Source: Fidelibacterota bacterium
Lineage (GTDB): Bacteria > Fidelibacterota > Marinisomatia > SCGC-AAA003-L08 > TS1B11
NCBI GenBank assembly: GCA_020354025.1
Contig: CP070638.1
Location: 2,597,075 to 2,661,074 of the forward strand
Reading direction: 5' to 3'
Length of the DNA stretch: 64,000 nucleotides
How positions within the stretch are numbered: position 1 is the first letter of the stretch; each line of letters opens with the position of its first letter. The notes under the pieces were generated by a model. It did not search any database and was not told the origin of the DNA. It saw only the letters and a program-made list of their open reading frames with translations. Positions 8,842 through 17,139 of the stretch are shown here, piece by piece. The position numbers were made by a program, and so were the translations under genes.

Positions 8842-10194
8842 ATGATACCGCCGCCAGATATTCAATCACATGAGCTGGCCCGAAAGGTCCTGAGGCTGGC
8901 GGTGCCGATCATGCTGGCGAGTCTTTCCCAGACCTTAATGAGTCTTATCGACATTGCCATGGTGGGCCGGCTGGGGGCCGCAGCCGTGGCTGCTGTTGGA
9001 TTAGGAGGCATGCTCACCTACGCCTTCAGCTCATTCCTCAACGCTATTCAGGCCGGAGTCCAGACAGTAGTTGCCCGCCGGGTGGGGGAAGGTCGGCATA
9101 GTGAAGCGGTCGCGGCGTTGCGGAGTACCCTGTACTTTGCCCTGCTTACCGGTTCCGTTTTCGCCGGCCTGTACATCTGGGCAGCCCGGCAGCTGCTGCC
9201 CATAATCAACGCTGACCAGGAAGTAGTGGTCTTAAGCACCGCTTACGTACAGCTACGGGGTATCAGTCTGGGACCGGTAATGGCAGGGTACGTTTTCTAT
9301 GCCTTCTACAACGGTATCAGCCAGCCACGTATTCACCTAGTTGTATCAGTCCTGGCGAACACATTAAACGTGGTTCTGAATTATGGTCTGATCTTCGGCC
9401 GACTGGGCTTCCCAGAAATGGGTGCACCCGGAGCAGGATTGGCCACCACCCTATCGACCACCACGGCCTTCGTGCTCTATGCCCTCCTTACACGTACTGC
9501 CCGCATCCGTCACCAATACCCTGGCATCTGGACCTGGCCACATGAGATGAAGACTTTGATCAGGATTCTAAAGCTCTCACTGCCGATCAGCGTACAGAAT
9601 TTCGGGGTTATGATCGGTTTCGCCGTGTTCATGGTGCTGATGGGTTGGGTGAGTACCGTGGCTCTGGCCGCCACCGAGATCATCATCAATATTCTCTCGT
9701 TCTCATTCATGCCGGCAATGGGTTTCCTCTATGCGACTCAGACTCTGGTGAGCGAGAATATCGGTCAGGGGCGGCACCACCTCGCCGAGGGCGCTACCCG
9801 CGTAGCCACCTTGCTTTGCTTAATACTCATGGGAGCGATGGGCATTCTGTTTATATTATTCCCCCGGCCCATACTGCATATCTTTACACCGGATGAGGCC
9901 ATAGTTACAGCTGGCGTATTGCCACTACAGATTCTGGGATTGGTCCAGTTTTTCGATGCCGTGGGCATGGTCCATCACGGGGCCCTGGTAGGAGCTGGGG
10001 ACAACACTTTTCAGGCTATAGGTGAAATGATAATCATGTGGCTGCTCTTTCTACCGGCCACTTATGTCACCAGCATCCTGATGGACTGGGGCATTACAGG
10101 GGGCTGGGTCGCCCTGGCATTCTATATCGTCGCTTATGCGACAATGGCCTACCTGCGTTTCCGGTACGGACCATGGAAGCGAATCGTGGTCTGA
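8842..10194 (+). CDS. MATE-family multidrug/cation antiporter
   Basis: 450 aa from ATG 8842, which has AGGAGAT at 8829-8835. A TTG at 8815 is in frame but lacks such a site. About twelve membrane helices occur in two homologous halves. The first half has the family segment SLIDIAMVGRLGAAAVAAVGLGG, and the second repeats the pattern after LSLPISVQNFGVMIGF. MATE proteins export drugs, dyes or metabolites against Na+ or H+ gradients through the inner membrane. It may be transcribed with the ICMT-like gene. The substrate is not predictable. Confidence 0.93.
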   Translation: MIPPPDIQSHELARKVLRLAVPIMLASLSQTLMSLIDIAMVGRLGAAAVAAVGLGGMLTYAFSSFLNAIQAGVQTVVARRVGEGRHSEAVAALRSTLYFALLTGSVFAGLYIWAARQLLPIINADQEVVVLSTAYVQLRGISLGPVMAGYVFYAFYNGISQPRIHLVVSVLANTLNVVLNYGLIFGRLGFPEMGAPGAGLATTLSTTTAFVLYALLTRTARIRHQYPGIWTWPHEMKTLIRILKLSLPISVQNFGVMIGFAVFMVLMGWVSTVALAATEIIINILSFSFMPAMGFLYATQTLVSENIGQGRHHLAEGATRVATLLCLILMGAMGILFILFPRPILHIFTPDEAIVTAGVLPLQILGLVQFFDAVGMVHHGALVGAGDNTFQAIGEMIIMWLLFLPATYVTSILMDWGITGGWVALAFYIVAYATMAYLRFRYGPWKRIVV

Positions 10195-10323
10195 CACTGA
10201 AAGTTGGCATTGTTTCGACGGATTAAAATCGTTATGTTCCCGGCAGGATCTTTATTCTGGTAAAAGTAATGTAATATCTTATCAACCCTATGACGGGACG
10301 CATACGACTAAAAAGGGGGACGC

Positions 10324-10737
10324 ATGCAAAGAAGAAGTGTGAACAAGGTCATTCTAGTTGGGCACGTGGGGGCTGATCCGGAACCGCGCTATACCTCTGC
10401 CGGTACGGCCGTAGTTAACCTGCGGATGGCGACTAACGAAGTATGGCGGGATCCCGAAGGAAAAGACCAGGAGTCCACCGAGTGGCACCGGGTCGTACTC
10501 TGGGGGAAGCAGGCCGAGTTTGCCGCCAATTATATCAAGAAGGGCCAGCTTATCTATGTGGAGGGGCGGCTTCAGACGCGCACCTGGGAAGACCGTGACA
10601 AGGTTGAACGGCGCACCACTGAAGTGAGAGCCAATGTGATTACCCCCCTGGGTGGCCTGAAAGCCGGGGAGGGTGAAGTGGAGGATATCCAAGCCGTGAG
10701 CGAAGAACCTCCCGGCGACGATGATATTCCCTTCTAG
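10324..10737 (+). CDS. ssb: Single-stranded DNA-binding protein
   Basis: 137 aa. The OB-fold opens with [22 protein letters not shown] and continues with the aromatic DNA-contact positions in [15 protein letters not shown] and [13 protein letters not shown]. The tail is acidic and ends DDDIPF, the interaction tip that recruits RecJ, PriA, DNA polymerase clamp-loader and others. It acts at replication forks and in repair. A strong purine-rich ribosome site (GGGGGA) precedes the ATG. RecJ and DnaG are in the same window but far away. Confidence 0.97.
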   Translation: MQRRSVNKVILVGHVGADPEPRYTSAGTAVVNLRMATNEVWRDPEGKDQESTEWHRVVLWGKQAEFAANYIKKGQLIYVEGRLQTRTWEDRDKVERRTTEVRANVITPLGGLKAGEGEVEDIQAVSEEPPGDDDIPF

Positions 10738-10807
10738 GATCAACACCAAGATTGAAGACATCCGCGTTGATCCGCCTGTCCCACCAATGTAGGGGTCAGC
10801 CTACGGA

Positions 10808-10835
10808 TTGATATACTGCGATTTAACCGTGTAAT
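10808..10835 (+). promoter_or_regulatory. Candidate promoter of the RRM protein gene
   Basis: TTGATA at 10808-10813, a 16-base spacer, and TGTAAT at 10830-10835. This would leave a leader of about 45 bases before the ATG at 10887. It is a plausible vegetative promoter; the spacer is one base short of optimal. Confidence 0.4.
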
Positions 10836-10886
10836 TCTAGTTAGGCGGGAGACAAGTAAAATGTTCAAGACAAAAAGGAGTGCATA

Positions 10887-11171
10887 ATGAATATCTACAT
10901 AGGGAATATGTCCCACGAGGTGACCGAGGAAGATTTGCAGCAGGCTTTTGAAGCCTTTGGGCAGGTCGAATCCGTCACTATTCTAAAAGACAGGTTCACC
11001 GGGGAATCAAGAGGATTCGGATTTGTGGAAATGCCCGTTAAGGAGGAAGCCCAGGCAGCGATCGAAGGCCTGAATGCTCAGGAGATGAAGGGACAAGCTG
11101 TTAATGTTAATGAGGCTCGCCCTCGTGAAGATCGTAGGGGAGGAAGACGAGGTGGAGGGCGGCGTTTCTAG
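10887..11171 (+). CDS. RRM-domain RNA-binding protein with RGG-rich tail
   Basis: 94 aa. One RNA recognition motif fills residues 1-80, with RNP2 as IYIGNM and RNP1 as RGFGFVEM, followed by a short Arg/Gly tail (RRGGRRGGGRRF). This matches the Rbp/cold-induced RNA-chaperone family of cyanobacteria and many Gram-negative bacteria, which binds single-stranded RNA and often rises at low temperature. The ribosome site AAGGAG lies 8 bases before the ATG. A separate promoter (10808-10835) suggests independent expression from ssb. Confidence 0.93.
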   Translation: MNIYIGNMSHEVTEEDLQQAFEAFGQVESVTILKDRFTGESRGFGFVEMPVKEEAQAAIEGLNAQEMKGQAVNVNEARPREDRRGGRRGGGRRF

Positions 11172-11382
11172 GAGGTAGCACCCGGAAAAATAGGGTCGGA
11201 GCAGGACTTCGCCTACCTCACGTGGGCAGGAGCGGAGGCTTGCCTTTGCTGCTGCGGCGTTCAGATGCTCATACAATGCAATATCGCAGCGCCACAAATG
11301 AAAGTGCCTGTACGCTGATACCAGAAAATATTTTCGCATAATACCGGCCGGTCGAAAGGCTGGGCTTTTATAGGAGAACAAA

Positions 11383-11619
11383 ATGATTCAGTTACTCGAC
11401 AAGGAAACGGGTGCACTTCTAGGTACGATCTCGGAAGAGGACCTGCAGTTTCTGATCGACAATCTTGAGGAAGAATCTATAGATGACACTGATTACTATC
11501 TCAATCGCGTGACTCTGGAGATGTTGAAGGAAAAAGATGTAGGCCAGACGCTCATAGATCTCCTGGAAAGCGCCCTCGGGGATCGTGAAGACTTGGAGAT
11601 TGAGTGGTCCCAGGATTAA
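11383..11619 (+). CDS. Small acidic protein of unknown function
   Basis: 78 aa and strongly acidic. It begins IQLLDKETGALLGTISEEDL and has a predicted helix-rich body without Cys or membrane segments. TAGGAGAA precedes the ATG at good spacing, so it is a real gene. I do not recognise a family with certainty; small proteins with this 'E-G-x-L-G-x-I-x-x-x-x-L' opening occur as conserved unknowns in many bacteria. It lies between the RRM gene and the HEAT-like gene, each with its own gap of 130-210 bases. No function is assigned. Confidence 0.75.
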   Translation: MIQLLDKETGALLGTISEEDLQFLIDNLEEESIDDTDYYLNRVTLEMLKEKDVGQTLIDLLESALGDREDLEIEWSQD

Positions 11620-11753
11620 AAGCGATATCCGCCTGACCCGCGCAGGCAGCCGGCCGCGCTGATGCACAACAGCTAGCGCGTCGATCCGTTGGCCGCGTCT
11701 GATAAGTGCAATAATACTAGTTACATACCGCAACCACACAGGGGAGGTATATC

Positions 11754-12407
11754 ATGCCTGATGTGCTCGATTTGAGCAAGGAAGGTCTCGATGCAGCCAG
11801 CATTGCCAGGCAGGCGCTTGCAGATGACAAGGTCTTCGAAGAATTGATTTACGGCATCTCTCCTGATAGAAAGAAGATCACCATCCGAGAAAATAGCTTC
11901 AGGGCTTTGATGCTCCTGTGCGAGAAGCACCCGGACCGGCTGTTGCCTCACTGGGAGTATCTCGTCGGGCTGCTACAAAGCAACAACAGCTATTCCAAGT
12001 ACGCCGCCATTCACATCATCGCTGCCATAGTGCCAGCCGATAAGCATGGATTGTTCGATAAGGCATTCGACATTTACTACGACTTGCTCGACGACCGGAG
12101 CATCATGGTAGCAGCGCATGCAGCGGGCAGGTCTGGCAAGATCGCCCGGGCCAAGCCTGCACTACAGCCAAAGATAACTGGGCGGCTGCTGAATATTGAG
12201 CAGACGCACTTCGATCAGGGCCGCCAGGACCTGATCAAGCCTTTTATCATTGAGTCCTTCGAGGAGTATTTTGAGCGGTCGCAGGATAAAGCGCAGATCC
12301 TTGCCTTTGTAAGGCAGCAGGTCAACTGCAGAAGTCCCAAAGCCAGGAAGCTGGCGAAAGCATTTCTTTATAAGTGGGAAGGGGCAGAGGGGACGGAAGG
12401 CACCTGA
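11754..12407 (+). CDS. HEAT-repeat-like alpha-helical protein
   Basis: 217 aa, almost entirely helical. Repeating patterns such as RENSFRALMLLCEKHPDRLLPHWEYLVGLL and KYAAIHIIAAIVPAD fit HEAT/Armadillo-type repeats, which form curved protein-binding scaffolds. It has no signal peptide or enzyme motif. GGGGAGGTATATC precedes the ATG. Function is unknown; HEAT proteins usually mediate protein-protein contacts, and some related ones are PBS-lyase-like. Confidence 0.75.
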   Translation: MPDVLDLSKEGLDAASIARQALADDKVFEELIYGISPDRKKITIRENSFRALMLLCEKHPDRLLPHWEYLVGLLQSNNSYSKYAAIHIIAAIVPADKHGLFDKAFDIYYDLLDDRSIMVAAHAAGRSGKIARAKPALQPKITGRLLNIEQTHFDQGRQDLIKPFIIESFEEYFERSQDKAQILAFVRQQVNCRSPKARKLAKAFLYKWEGAEGTEGT

Positions 12408-12448
12408 AGATGATCTAGACTGTTAGTTGCCAATAGGAGATCGAGGAA

Positions 12449-12919
12449 ATGATTGAAAATATTCCATCCCTGCTGAAAGCATTAGGGTCAGCTGGCCCGG
12501 CACTCGAGGCTTTCACCAATTGGCGCGCAAAGGCGAGAGGTGGGGCAAGATCCTTAGTTGAAGAGTTAAAAGAAAATTCACGCTACTTTTGGCTGTTTTT
12601 AGAGCAGGATGTAGAGCTAAAGGAGATAATTCCTCAACTCTCCACTTCTGAGTACGATCGCCTTTGCAGAGAAGGTTTCAATTTCAATGCTTTAAAAAGG
12701 AAGAAAATCCCCAATAATATTTCATTGGAAGGTACTGATTTATCGTCATGGCAAGGGAAAACCACAAATGACTTAGTATCAAGTATATATGACAAGATTA
12801 AGGATTTGAAAACGATATATCCATATACAGCTAAGAGTAAGAATGTTCAATGGAAAAGGCGGATTAAAAATATTCAAAAAAGAATCCTATTACTTCAAAC
12901 ACATGTCAGCAGCAAATAA
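12449..12919 (+). CDS. Hypothetical basic protein, AT-rich gene
   Basis: 156 aa, starting MIENIPSLLKALGSAGPALE. The N-terminal third is weakly amphipathic. The rest is rich in Lys, Asn and Ile with no catalytic motif I recognise. An AGGAG site precedes the ATG. The codon use is clearly more AT-rich (AAA, ATA, AAT, TTA) than its neighbours, which suggests recent acquisition. It is 42 bases after the HEAT-like gene and could be read with it. Small proteins of this kind occur as accessory cargo, but no partner or defence domain is visible. Confidence 0.6.
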   Translation: MIENIPSLLKALGSAGPALEAFTNWRAKARGGARSLVEELKENSRYFWLFLEQDVELKEIIPQLSTSEYDRLCREGFNFNALKRKKIPNNISLEGTDLSSWQGKTTNDLVSSIYDKIKDLKTIYPYTAKSKNVQWKRRIKNIQKRILLLQTHVSSK

Positions 12920-12986
12920 GCCCCTGCGGCAGACGATGCTAATGCACGGCAGTCGAGCCGCTTAATCCGTTAGGTAACAGTTACAC

Positions 12987-13010
12987 AGCCTGTCAACGAG
13001 CTGACGGGCT
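12987..13010. terminator. Hairpin between convergent genes
   Basis: AGCCTGTCA at 12987-12995 pairs with TGACGGGCT at 13002-13010 (9 bp with one G-T pair, 6-base loop). It lies between the convergent genes ending at 12919 and 13070. Neither side has a good T-run, so efficiency is uncertain. Confidence 0.5.
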
Positions 13011-13069
13011 ATAAAGTCCTCCTCCCTTCGGTGCCAAAACCCAATCGTATCTTCCCCCAGCCGCAAGCC

Positions 13070-13597
13070 TTATTGGAACTGACTGAAGTCAAAGTGGGGG
13101 ACATATGATTCCGCCACCAGGACGCCGTTAACTGCCAGACCCTCGGTATGTGCCAGGATAGCGGCGTCCTGGAGGTAGCCGCAGACAGGTCGGCCTCGTG
13201 AGTCAGGCAGCGGGTTGTCCTCTGCTGCGTCATAACGCGCTCCCAGTGAAACTACTTCCAGGCCGAGCTCGCCGGTGGGAACGTTGTAGAGCTGGCTCAC
13301 GTCGATAAACGGTTCCCGCATAACCGCTCCCAGTCCCCGTAGAGGATTCGCCCCCGACCGGTTCACTCCATCGGTGACATAGGACCACTCGCGCCCATCC
13401 GGGAAACGGGCAAGATCGAAAACCGTGACCGGTTGATCCCCCACATCCTCCCTGATACGGCGGAATAAGAGGAGCATTTTTTCGGGATCGGCCTGATCGA
13501 AATGGATGATCCTGATGCCAGGATTCGATTTGAGTCTCGCTGCTGCCGTGGCCCGGGAAAAATGGGGCGTCCAGACCCAGACCGGGGAACTCGACAT
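13070..13597 (-). CDS. Conserved protein with purine-nucleoside-phosphorylase-like motif
   Basis: 175 aa. The segment VTDGVNRSGANPLRGLGAVM followed by FIDVSQLYN closely echoes the PNP signature in which a substrate-binding loop reads 'H.N..G.NPL.GPN....RF.DMS..Y'. However, the protein is only two-thirds the length of a PNP, the phosphate-binding and HG motifs are not evident, and the usual catalytic His/Asn region is altered. It may be a divergent or minimal relative, perhaps non-catalytic, or the likeness may be chance. Its ATG overlaps the yggT stop by one base, so the two are translated together. Confidence 0.5.
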   Translation of the reverse strand: MSSSPVWVWTPHFSRATAAARLKSNPGIRIIHFDQADPEKMLLLFRRIREDVGDQPVTVFDLARFPDGREWSYVTDGVNRSGANPLRGLGAVMREPFIDVSQLYNVPTGELGLEVVSLGARYDAAEDNPLPDSRGRPVCGYLQDAAILAHTEGLAVNGVLVAESYVPHFDFSQFQ

Positions 13598-13935
13598 CAG
13601 CCTGACAGCTGGTAGCCGAACCGGATGATACTGCTGATCAACCAGCGATCAATAATATATAGCCCTGCCAAAGCGATAAAGGGGGAGAAGTCAAGACCCC
13701 CTAACATGGTAGGGATAATCGCCCGGATGGGCCGGTAGATGGCTTCAGTGATGGAATATAAAATGCGTGTTAGCTGGTTAAGCGGCAGGCTGATATTTAA
13801 CCAGGACAGAACCACTTGGACAATAATGAGCAGCTCCAGGATCCCGACAGCGAAATGTATCAGCTGACCAAGCGCTACCAGCAGGTTGCCAAGGAAATAC
13901 ATCAGAAATGGATGATTGTCGTCATGAGAAATCAC
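13597..13935 (-). CDS. YggT-family inner-membrane protein
   Basis: 112 aa with two to three hydrophobic stretches (about 14-42, 78-98) and the family core LIIVQVVLSWLNI followed by ITEAIYRPIRAIIP. The YGGT/YlmG family is linked to osmotic tolerance in E. coli and to cell division or plastid nucleoid organisation in other lineages, and its molecular role is unclear. The GTG at 13935 is used here; ATG at 13902 is possible. It is coupled to the downstream PNP-like gene. Confidence 0.85.
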   Translation of the reverse strand: MISHDDNHPFLMYFLGNLLVALGQLIHFAVGILELLIIVQVVLSWLNISLPLNQLTRILYSITEAIYRPIRAIIPTMLGGLDFSPFIALAGLYIIDRWLISSIIRFGYQLSG

Positions 13936-13946
13936 AAATACCAGAA

Positions 13947-14159
13947 TTATGGCCCATAGTCAGCCGTTGTAAGGTGCCAAGATAAAGCGTCAATTGCAAC
14001 AGGATTTTCCGGTATGGTAAGAGCACCTGCCGTCCGGTTAAGAAACTCACTTACTCCGGTACGAAAATTTGTATTTTCAGGAAAGTCAAGGAGCTGTTTT
14101 ATTGCTGTGATAGATGATAGCAGGGGCATTTTTTCCGGCAAGTCTACGGGGTGTTGCAT
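13947..14159 (-). CDS. Possible small protein upstream of yggT
   Basis: 70 codons from an ATG at 14159 to a TAA 12 bases before the yggT start. Composition is ordinary for a protein, but there is no ribosome site, no known motif and no signal peptide. It could be the first gene of the yggT operon or an untranslated leader that happens to be open. Comparative data would be needed to accept it. Confidence 0.3.
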   Translation of the reverse strand: MQHPVDLPEKMPLLSSITAIKQLLDFPENTNFRTGVSEFLNRTAGALTIPENPVAIDALSWHLTTADYGP

Positions 14160-14178
14160 TAATGGGTGATTCTACCTG

Positions 14179-15903
14179 ATGACGGTAATCTCACTGGCAC
14201 TGGTGATAATCACCACAGCAGTACCGGTTGCGGGTAAGATTCACCCGGCCACCCGCGAGCTGGGATTGCGGGACAATGGGCATATCCACGCCTGGGTGTT
14301 CTTCAGTCACAAGCCCCGAGGTCTCGCCCGCTCCGCCGTCGCTCACCGGGCCTCTGATAAAGCCCTGGAGCGCCGGAGATTACGGGGAAACGTACCAGAG
14401 GAACAGGTAGAGGATCTGGACCGCACGGTTTCCCCCGGATTTCTGCAAGAGGTGCAGAATACCGGAGCCACCATCCGTCAGGTTAGCCGGTGGTTGAACG
14501 CGGTCAGCGTCAGTGCCACGCGGAGACAGCTTGAGTTGCTGACGCAGCTGTCCTTTGTTAGCCGAATTGAACCTGTGCGGCGTGTGGTACGACCGCCGCT
14601 GCTCGCTGCCACTCCATTCGATAGCCCCCCAACAATGCTGAAAAGTAACACTCATTTGCTGGATTACGGTCCTGCTTACAACCAGCTGGCCCAGATGAAT
14701 GTCCCTGCGGTGCACGAAATGGGCTATTCCGGGAAAGATATCATAGTCCTCATGCTCGATACCGGTTTTTACCAGGATCACGAGTCCATCCAACCTGGGC
14801 GGATACTTGCTGAGTATGATTTTCTGTATGGCGATGGTGAAACCCAGAATGAGACCGCCGCGGAAGACTCGTCCGGTCAGCACAACCACGGCACGCATAC
14901 CTACACGGCACTCGGGGGCTACAGCCCCGGACAGCTCATAGGTCCGGCCTACCAGTGCAACTTCCTGTTGGCCAAAACGGAATCGGCGCGTGAGGAATTC
15001 CAGGGCGAGGAGGACAATTATGTGGCCGGCCTTGAGTGGGGCGAGGCTCTGGGCGCTGACATCGTATCCAGCTCCCTGGGCTACGTTAACTGGTACACAT
15101 ATGAAGATCTGAACGGACTCACCGCAGTAACTACCAGGGCCGTGCTGTGGGCTGCTCGGCTGGGGATGCTGGTGGTGACAGCCGCCGGGAACCGGCGTCA
15201 GGATTTGACATGGGGCGGGTATATTATCGCCCCGGCTGACGCAGACAGCATCATTGCCGTTGGCGCAGTAGACGAAAATGGAACATTGACCAGCTTCAGC
15301 AGCCACGGGCCGACTGCTGACGGCCGCACCAAGCCCGACGTGGTAGCCCAGGGAGTGAATGTACGTTGTGGATCCCCTATGGCCGCTAATGCGTATACAT
15401 CGGCTAACGGCACCTCCCTGTCAACGCCGCTGGTGGTCGGCTGCGCGGCGCTGCTGCTGGAGGCTCACCCGGATTGGCAGCCTGAAGACGTCAGAAATGC
15501 GCTCAGAGCCACCGCCAGCCGCGTAGACAGACCGGATTATGATTACGGCTATGGCCTGATAAACGTCCTGGAAGCAATGAATTACTACGGCCGAAAACCT
15601 TCCAGCCAGCACATAATTGGGATCGGAAATATCTACCCCAATCCATTTCCCGCCGGCAACAAAGCTTTTATGCTCATCCCATTGCAGGTTCCCGCGGAGA
15701 ATCCCGTGAGCCTGGACATGGTTAATATCCTTGGACGCCACGTGGCTCATTTATACCGGCGAAATGCCTATGGAAGCAAGCCGCCTTTTGCAGTATGGGA
15801 TGGATTTGACGACCAGGGATTTCGGGTGCCGTCCGGCTTATACTTCGTGAAGCTGTCTGCCGGTAGCGAGACTATCGCCCGGAAAATAATCGTACGACAC
15901 TAG
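14179..15903 (+). CDS. Secreted subtilisin-like serine protease with C-terminal sorting-type domain
   Basis: 574 aa. A hydrophobic leader (residues 2-18) is followed by an N-terminal pro-region (about 25-150) and an S8 catalytic domain with Asp194 in VLMLDTGF, His237 in QHNHGTHTY and Ser413 in NGTSLSTPLV. The oxyanion Asn is probably in VTAAGNRR. The last ~90 residues begin IGNIYPNPFPAGN and end with a strand-rich GLYFVKLSAGSETIARKIIV. This is the FlgD-Ig/Por-type C-terminal pattern common in secreted proteins of FCB bacteria, where it can act as a secretion and surface-attachment signal. No secretion-system genes are in the window. QueF follows after 30 bases. Confidence 0.93.
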   Translation: MTVISLALVIITTAVPVAGKIHPATRELGLRDNGHIHAWVFFSHKPRGLARSAVAHRASDKALERRRLRGNVPEEQVEDLDRTVSPGFLQEVQNTGATIRQVSRWLNAVSVSATRRQLELLTQLSFVSRIEPVRRVVRPPLLAATPFDSPPTMLKSNTHLLDYGPAYNQLAQMNVPAVHEMGYSGKDIIVLMLDTGFYQDHESIQPGRILAEYDFLYGDGETQNETAAEDSSGQHNHGTHTYTALGGYSPGQLIGPAYQCNFLLAKTESAREEFQGEEDNYVAGLEWGEALGADIVSSSLGYVNWYTYEDLNGLTAVTTRAVLWAARLGMLVVTAAGNRRQDLTWGGYIIAPADADSIIAVGAVDENGTLTSFSSHGPTADGRTKPDVVAQGVNVRCGSPMAANAYTSANGTSLSTPLVVGCAALLLEAHPDWQPEDVRNALRATASRVDRPDYDYGYGLINVLEAMNYYGRKPSSQHIIGIGNIYPNPFPAGNKAFMLIPLQVPAENPVSLDMVNILGRHVAHLYRRNAYGSKPPFAVWDGFDDQGFRVPSGLYFVKLSAGSETIARKIIVRH

Positions 15904-15933
15904 TTGTAGAAAACCAAGTGAGAGGAGCTGACC

Positions 15934-16287
15934 ATGGCCGAAGAGACCTGGCATGAACTGGAAGTAGTGCCGAACAAATACCGGGATCGTGACTACAATG
16001 TTAATATTTCTATCCCGGAATTCACCTGCGTGTGTCCCAGGACTGGGCTGCCTGATTTTGCCACGATCGTAATTAACTACGTACCCGATAAGTACATCGT
16101 AGAGTTGAAATCACTCAAATATTACATTTTGAACTATCGCAACCTGGGCATTTTCCACGAGGAGGTGGCTAACCGTATCCTTGAGGATATCAAGCGCATT
16201 GTGAAGCCGCGGAAGATTGAGGTGACCGGGGACTTCCATCCCCGCGGCGGCATCCAGACCGTGGTAACCGCACGCTGGCCGGAATAA
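15934..16287 (+). CDS. queF: NADPH-dependent 7-cyano-7-deazaguanine reductase (QueF)
   Basis: 117 aa, the short unimodular type. It reduces preQ0 to preQ1 on the route to queuosine in tRNA wobble position 34. The thioimide-forming Cys34 is in FTCVCPRTGLPDF and the general acid Asp41 follows. The QueF signature appears as ELKSLKYYILNYRN, with the substrate Glu in GIFHEE. GAGGAG precedes the ATG. No other queuosine gene is nearby, and no preQ1 riboswitch is visible upstream. Confidence 0.95.
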   Translation: MAEETWHELEVVPNKYRDRDYNVNISIPEFTCVCPRTGLPDFATIVINYVPDKYIVELKSLKYYILNYRNLGIFHEEVANRILEDIKRIVKPRKIEVTGDFHPRGGIQTVVTARWPE

Positions 16288-16497
16288 TTTCTTGAACTCA
16301 AAGTCCCTGACCGGGCGGAATCTTCTTTCCTGCCTGGCTATCTGGTTGATCAGCCCTGGCATACATTGCTATTGCCCCCCCATCAGCAGTAGATTCGGTC
16401 AGAATCCCTGGGCATGTCCTGCTGTCTGCGGGCAAAGCGTTTGCGATTCCCTTACTGCAGCGTTTTTCATCCCCTCGGAACCATTTAGGAGGGTGTC

Positions 16498-17124
16498 ATG
16501 AACAGACAACCAAACACCGGTCCGAAACAACCGGAAAAGCCTACCAAACCTCAGGCAACAACGAAGGCAGGTAAGCCGCGCTCCTCACGAATAGGAGCTT
16601 TTTTCACTATGCTCCGTCACAAGCTGTTTCTGGTGATTATTTCGGGAGTGGTCGTATTCGCGGCGGCGGCAGCTGGTGCCGTGATCACTTACAATGTCCA
16701 GCACGATGTGTGGGAACAGAAGCTCCGGCGCGAAGACCAGCAACGGCTGCTGGACAAGCGCATTGAGCTCATCGAGCGGACGGTCAACCTAATGGGCAAA
16801 AGCACCGCGGTGATCGGGCAAGATAGGGACTACACCCGCAGCTTCCTTACGGCCATGGCCAGAACGGCACAGGACCCCACCAAAGCGGTGGGCATCATCA
16901 GTAAGATGCTCAAGGAATCCTCTGAGGCCCGCTGCGACATTGCCCAGGTCCATGCCAACTTCATCAGTCTACTGGCCCTTAACGATATTTTCTTCGGGGA
17001 GCGGACCAGGACCGCGGTGCGGGCTCTGCAGGAAGTGGATCCCTGGTGGGAGGCCGATTCGGCCCTCAAGGCGGACCTGATCGAGGCCATAAAAACCGAT
17101 TTTTACGACGAGCGGCTACCCTGA
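16498..17124 (+). CDS. Hypothetical single-pass membrane protein
   Basis: 208 aa. A Pro/Lys/Thr-rich cytoplasmic tail (1-38) precedes one membrane helix (about 43-66, LFLVIISGVVVFAAAAAGAV). A helical extracytoplasmic domain follows, with a likely coiled coil near 75-95. No known family is recognised. AGGAGGGTG is a strong ribosome site. The MBL-fold gene starts 15 bases after the stop, so they probably form an operon. A role at the membrane is all that can be inferred. Confidence 0.75.
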   Translation: MNRQPNTGPKQPEKPTKPQATTKAGKPRSSRIGAFFTMLRHKLFLVIISGVVVFAAAAAGAVITYNVQHDVWEQKLRREDQQRLLDKRIELIERTVNLMGKSTAVIGQDRDYTRSFLTAMARTAQDPTKAVGIISKMLKESSEARCDIAQVHANFISLLALNDIFFGERTRTAVRALQEVDPWWEADSALKADLIEAIKTDFYDERLP

Positions 17125-17139
17125 GATCGCAGCTTCCCC

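Noticed and set aside
14380..15306. Long minus-strand ORF of 308 codons
   Set aside because: It is a shadow of the subtilase gene, with no ribosome site and no protein motif.
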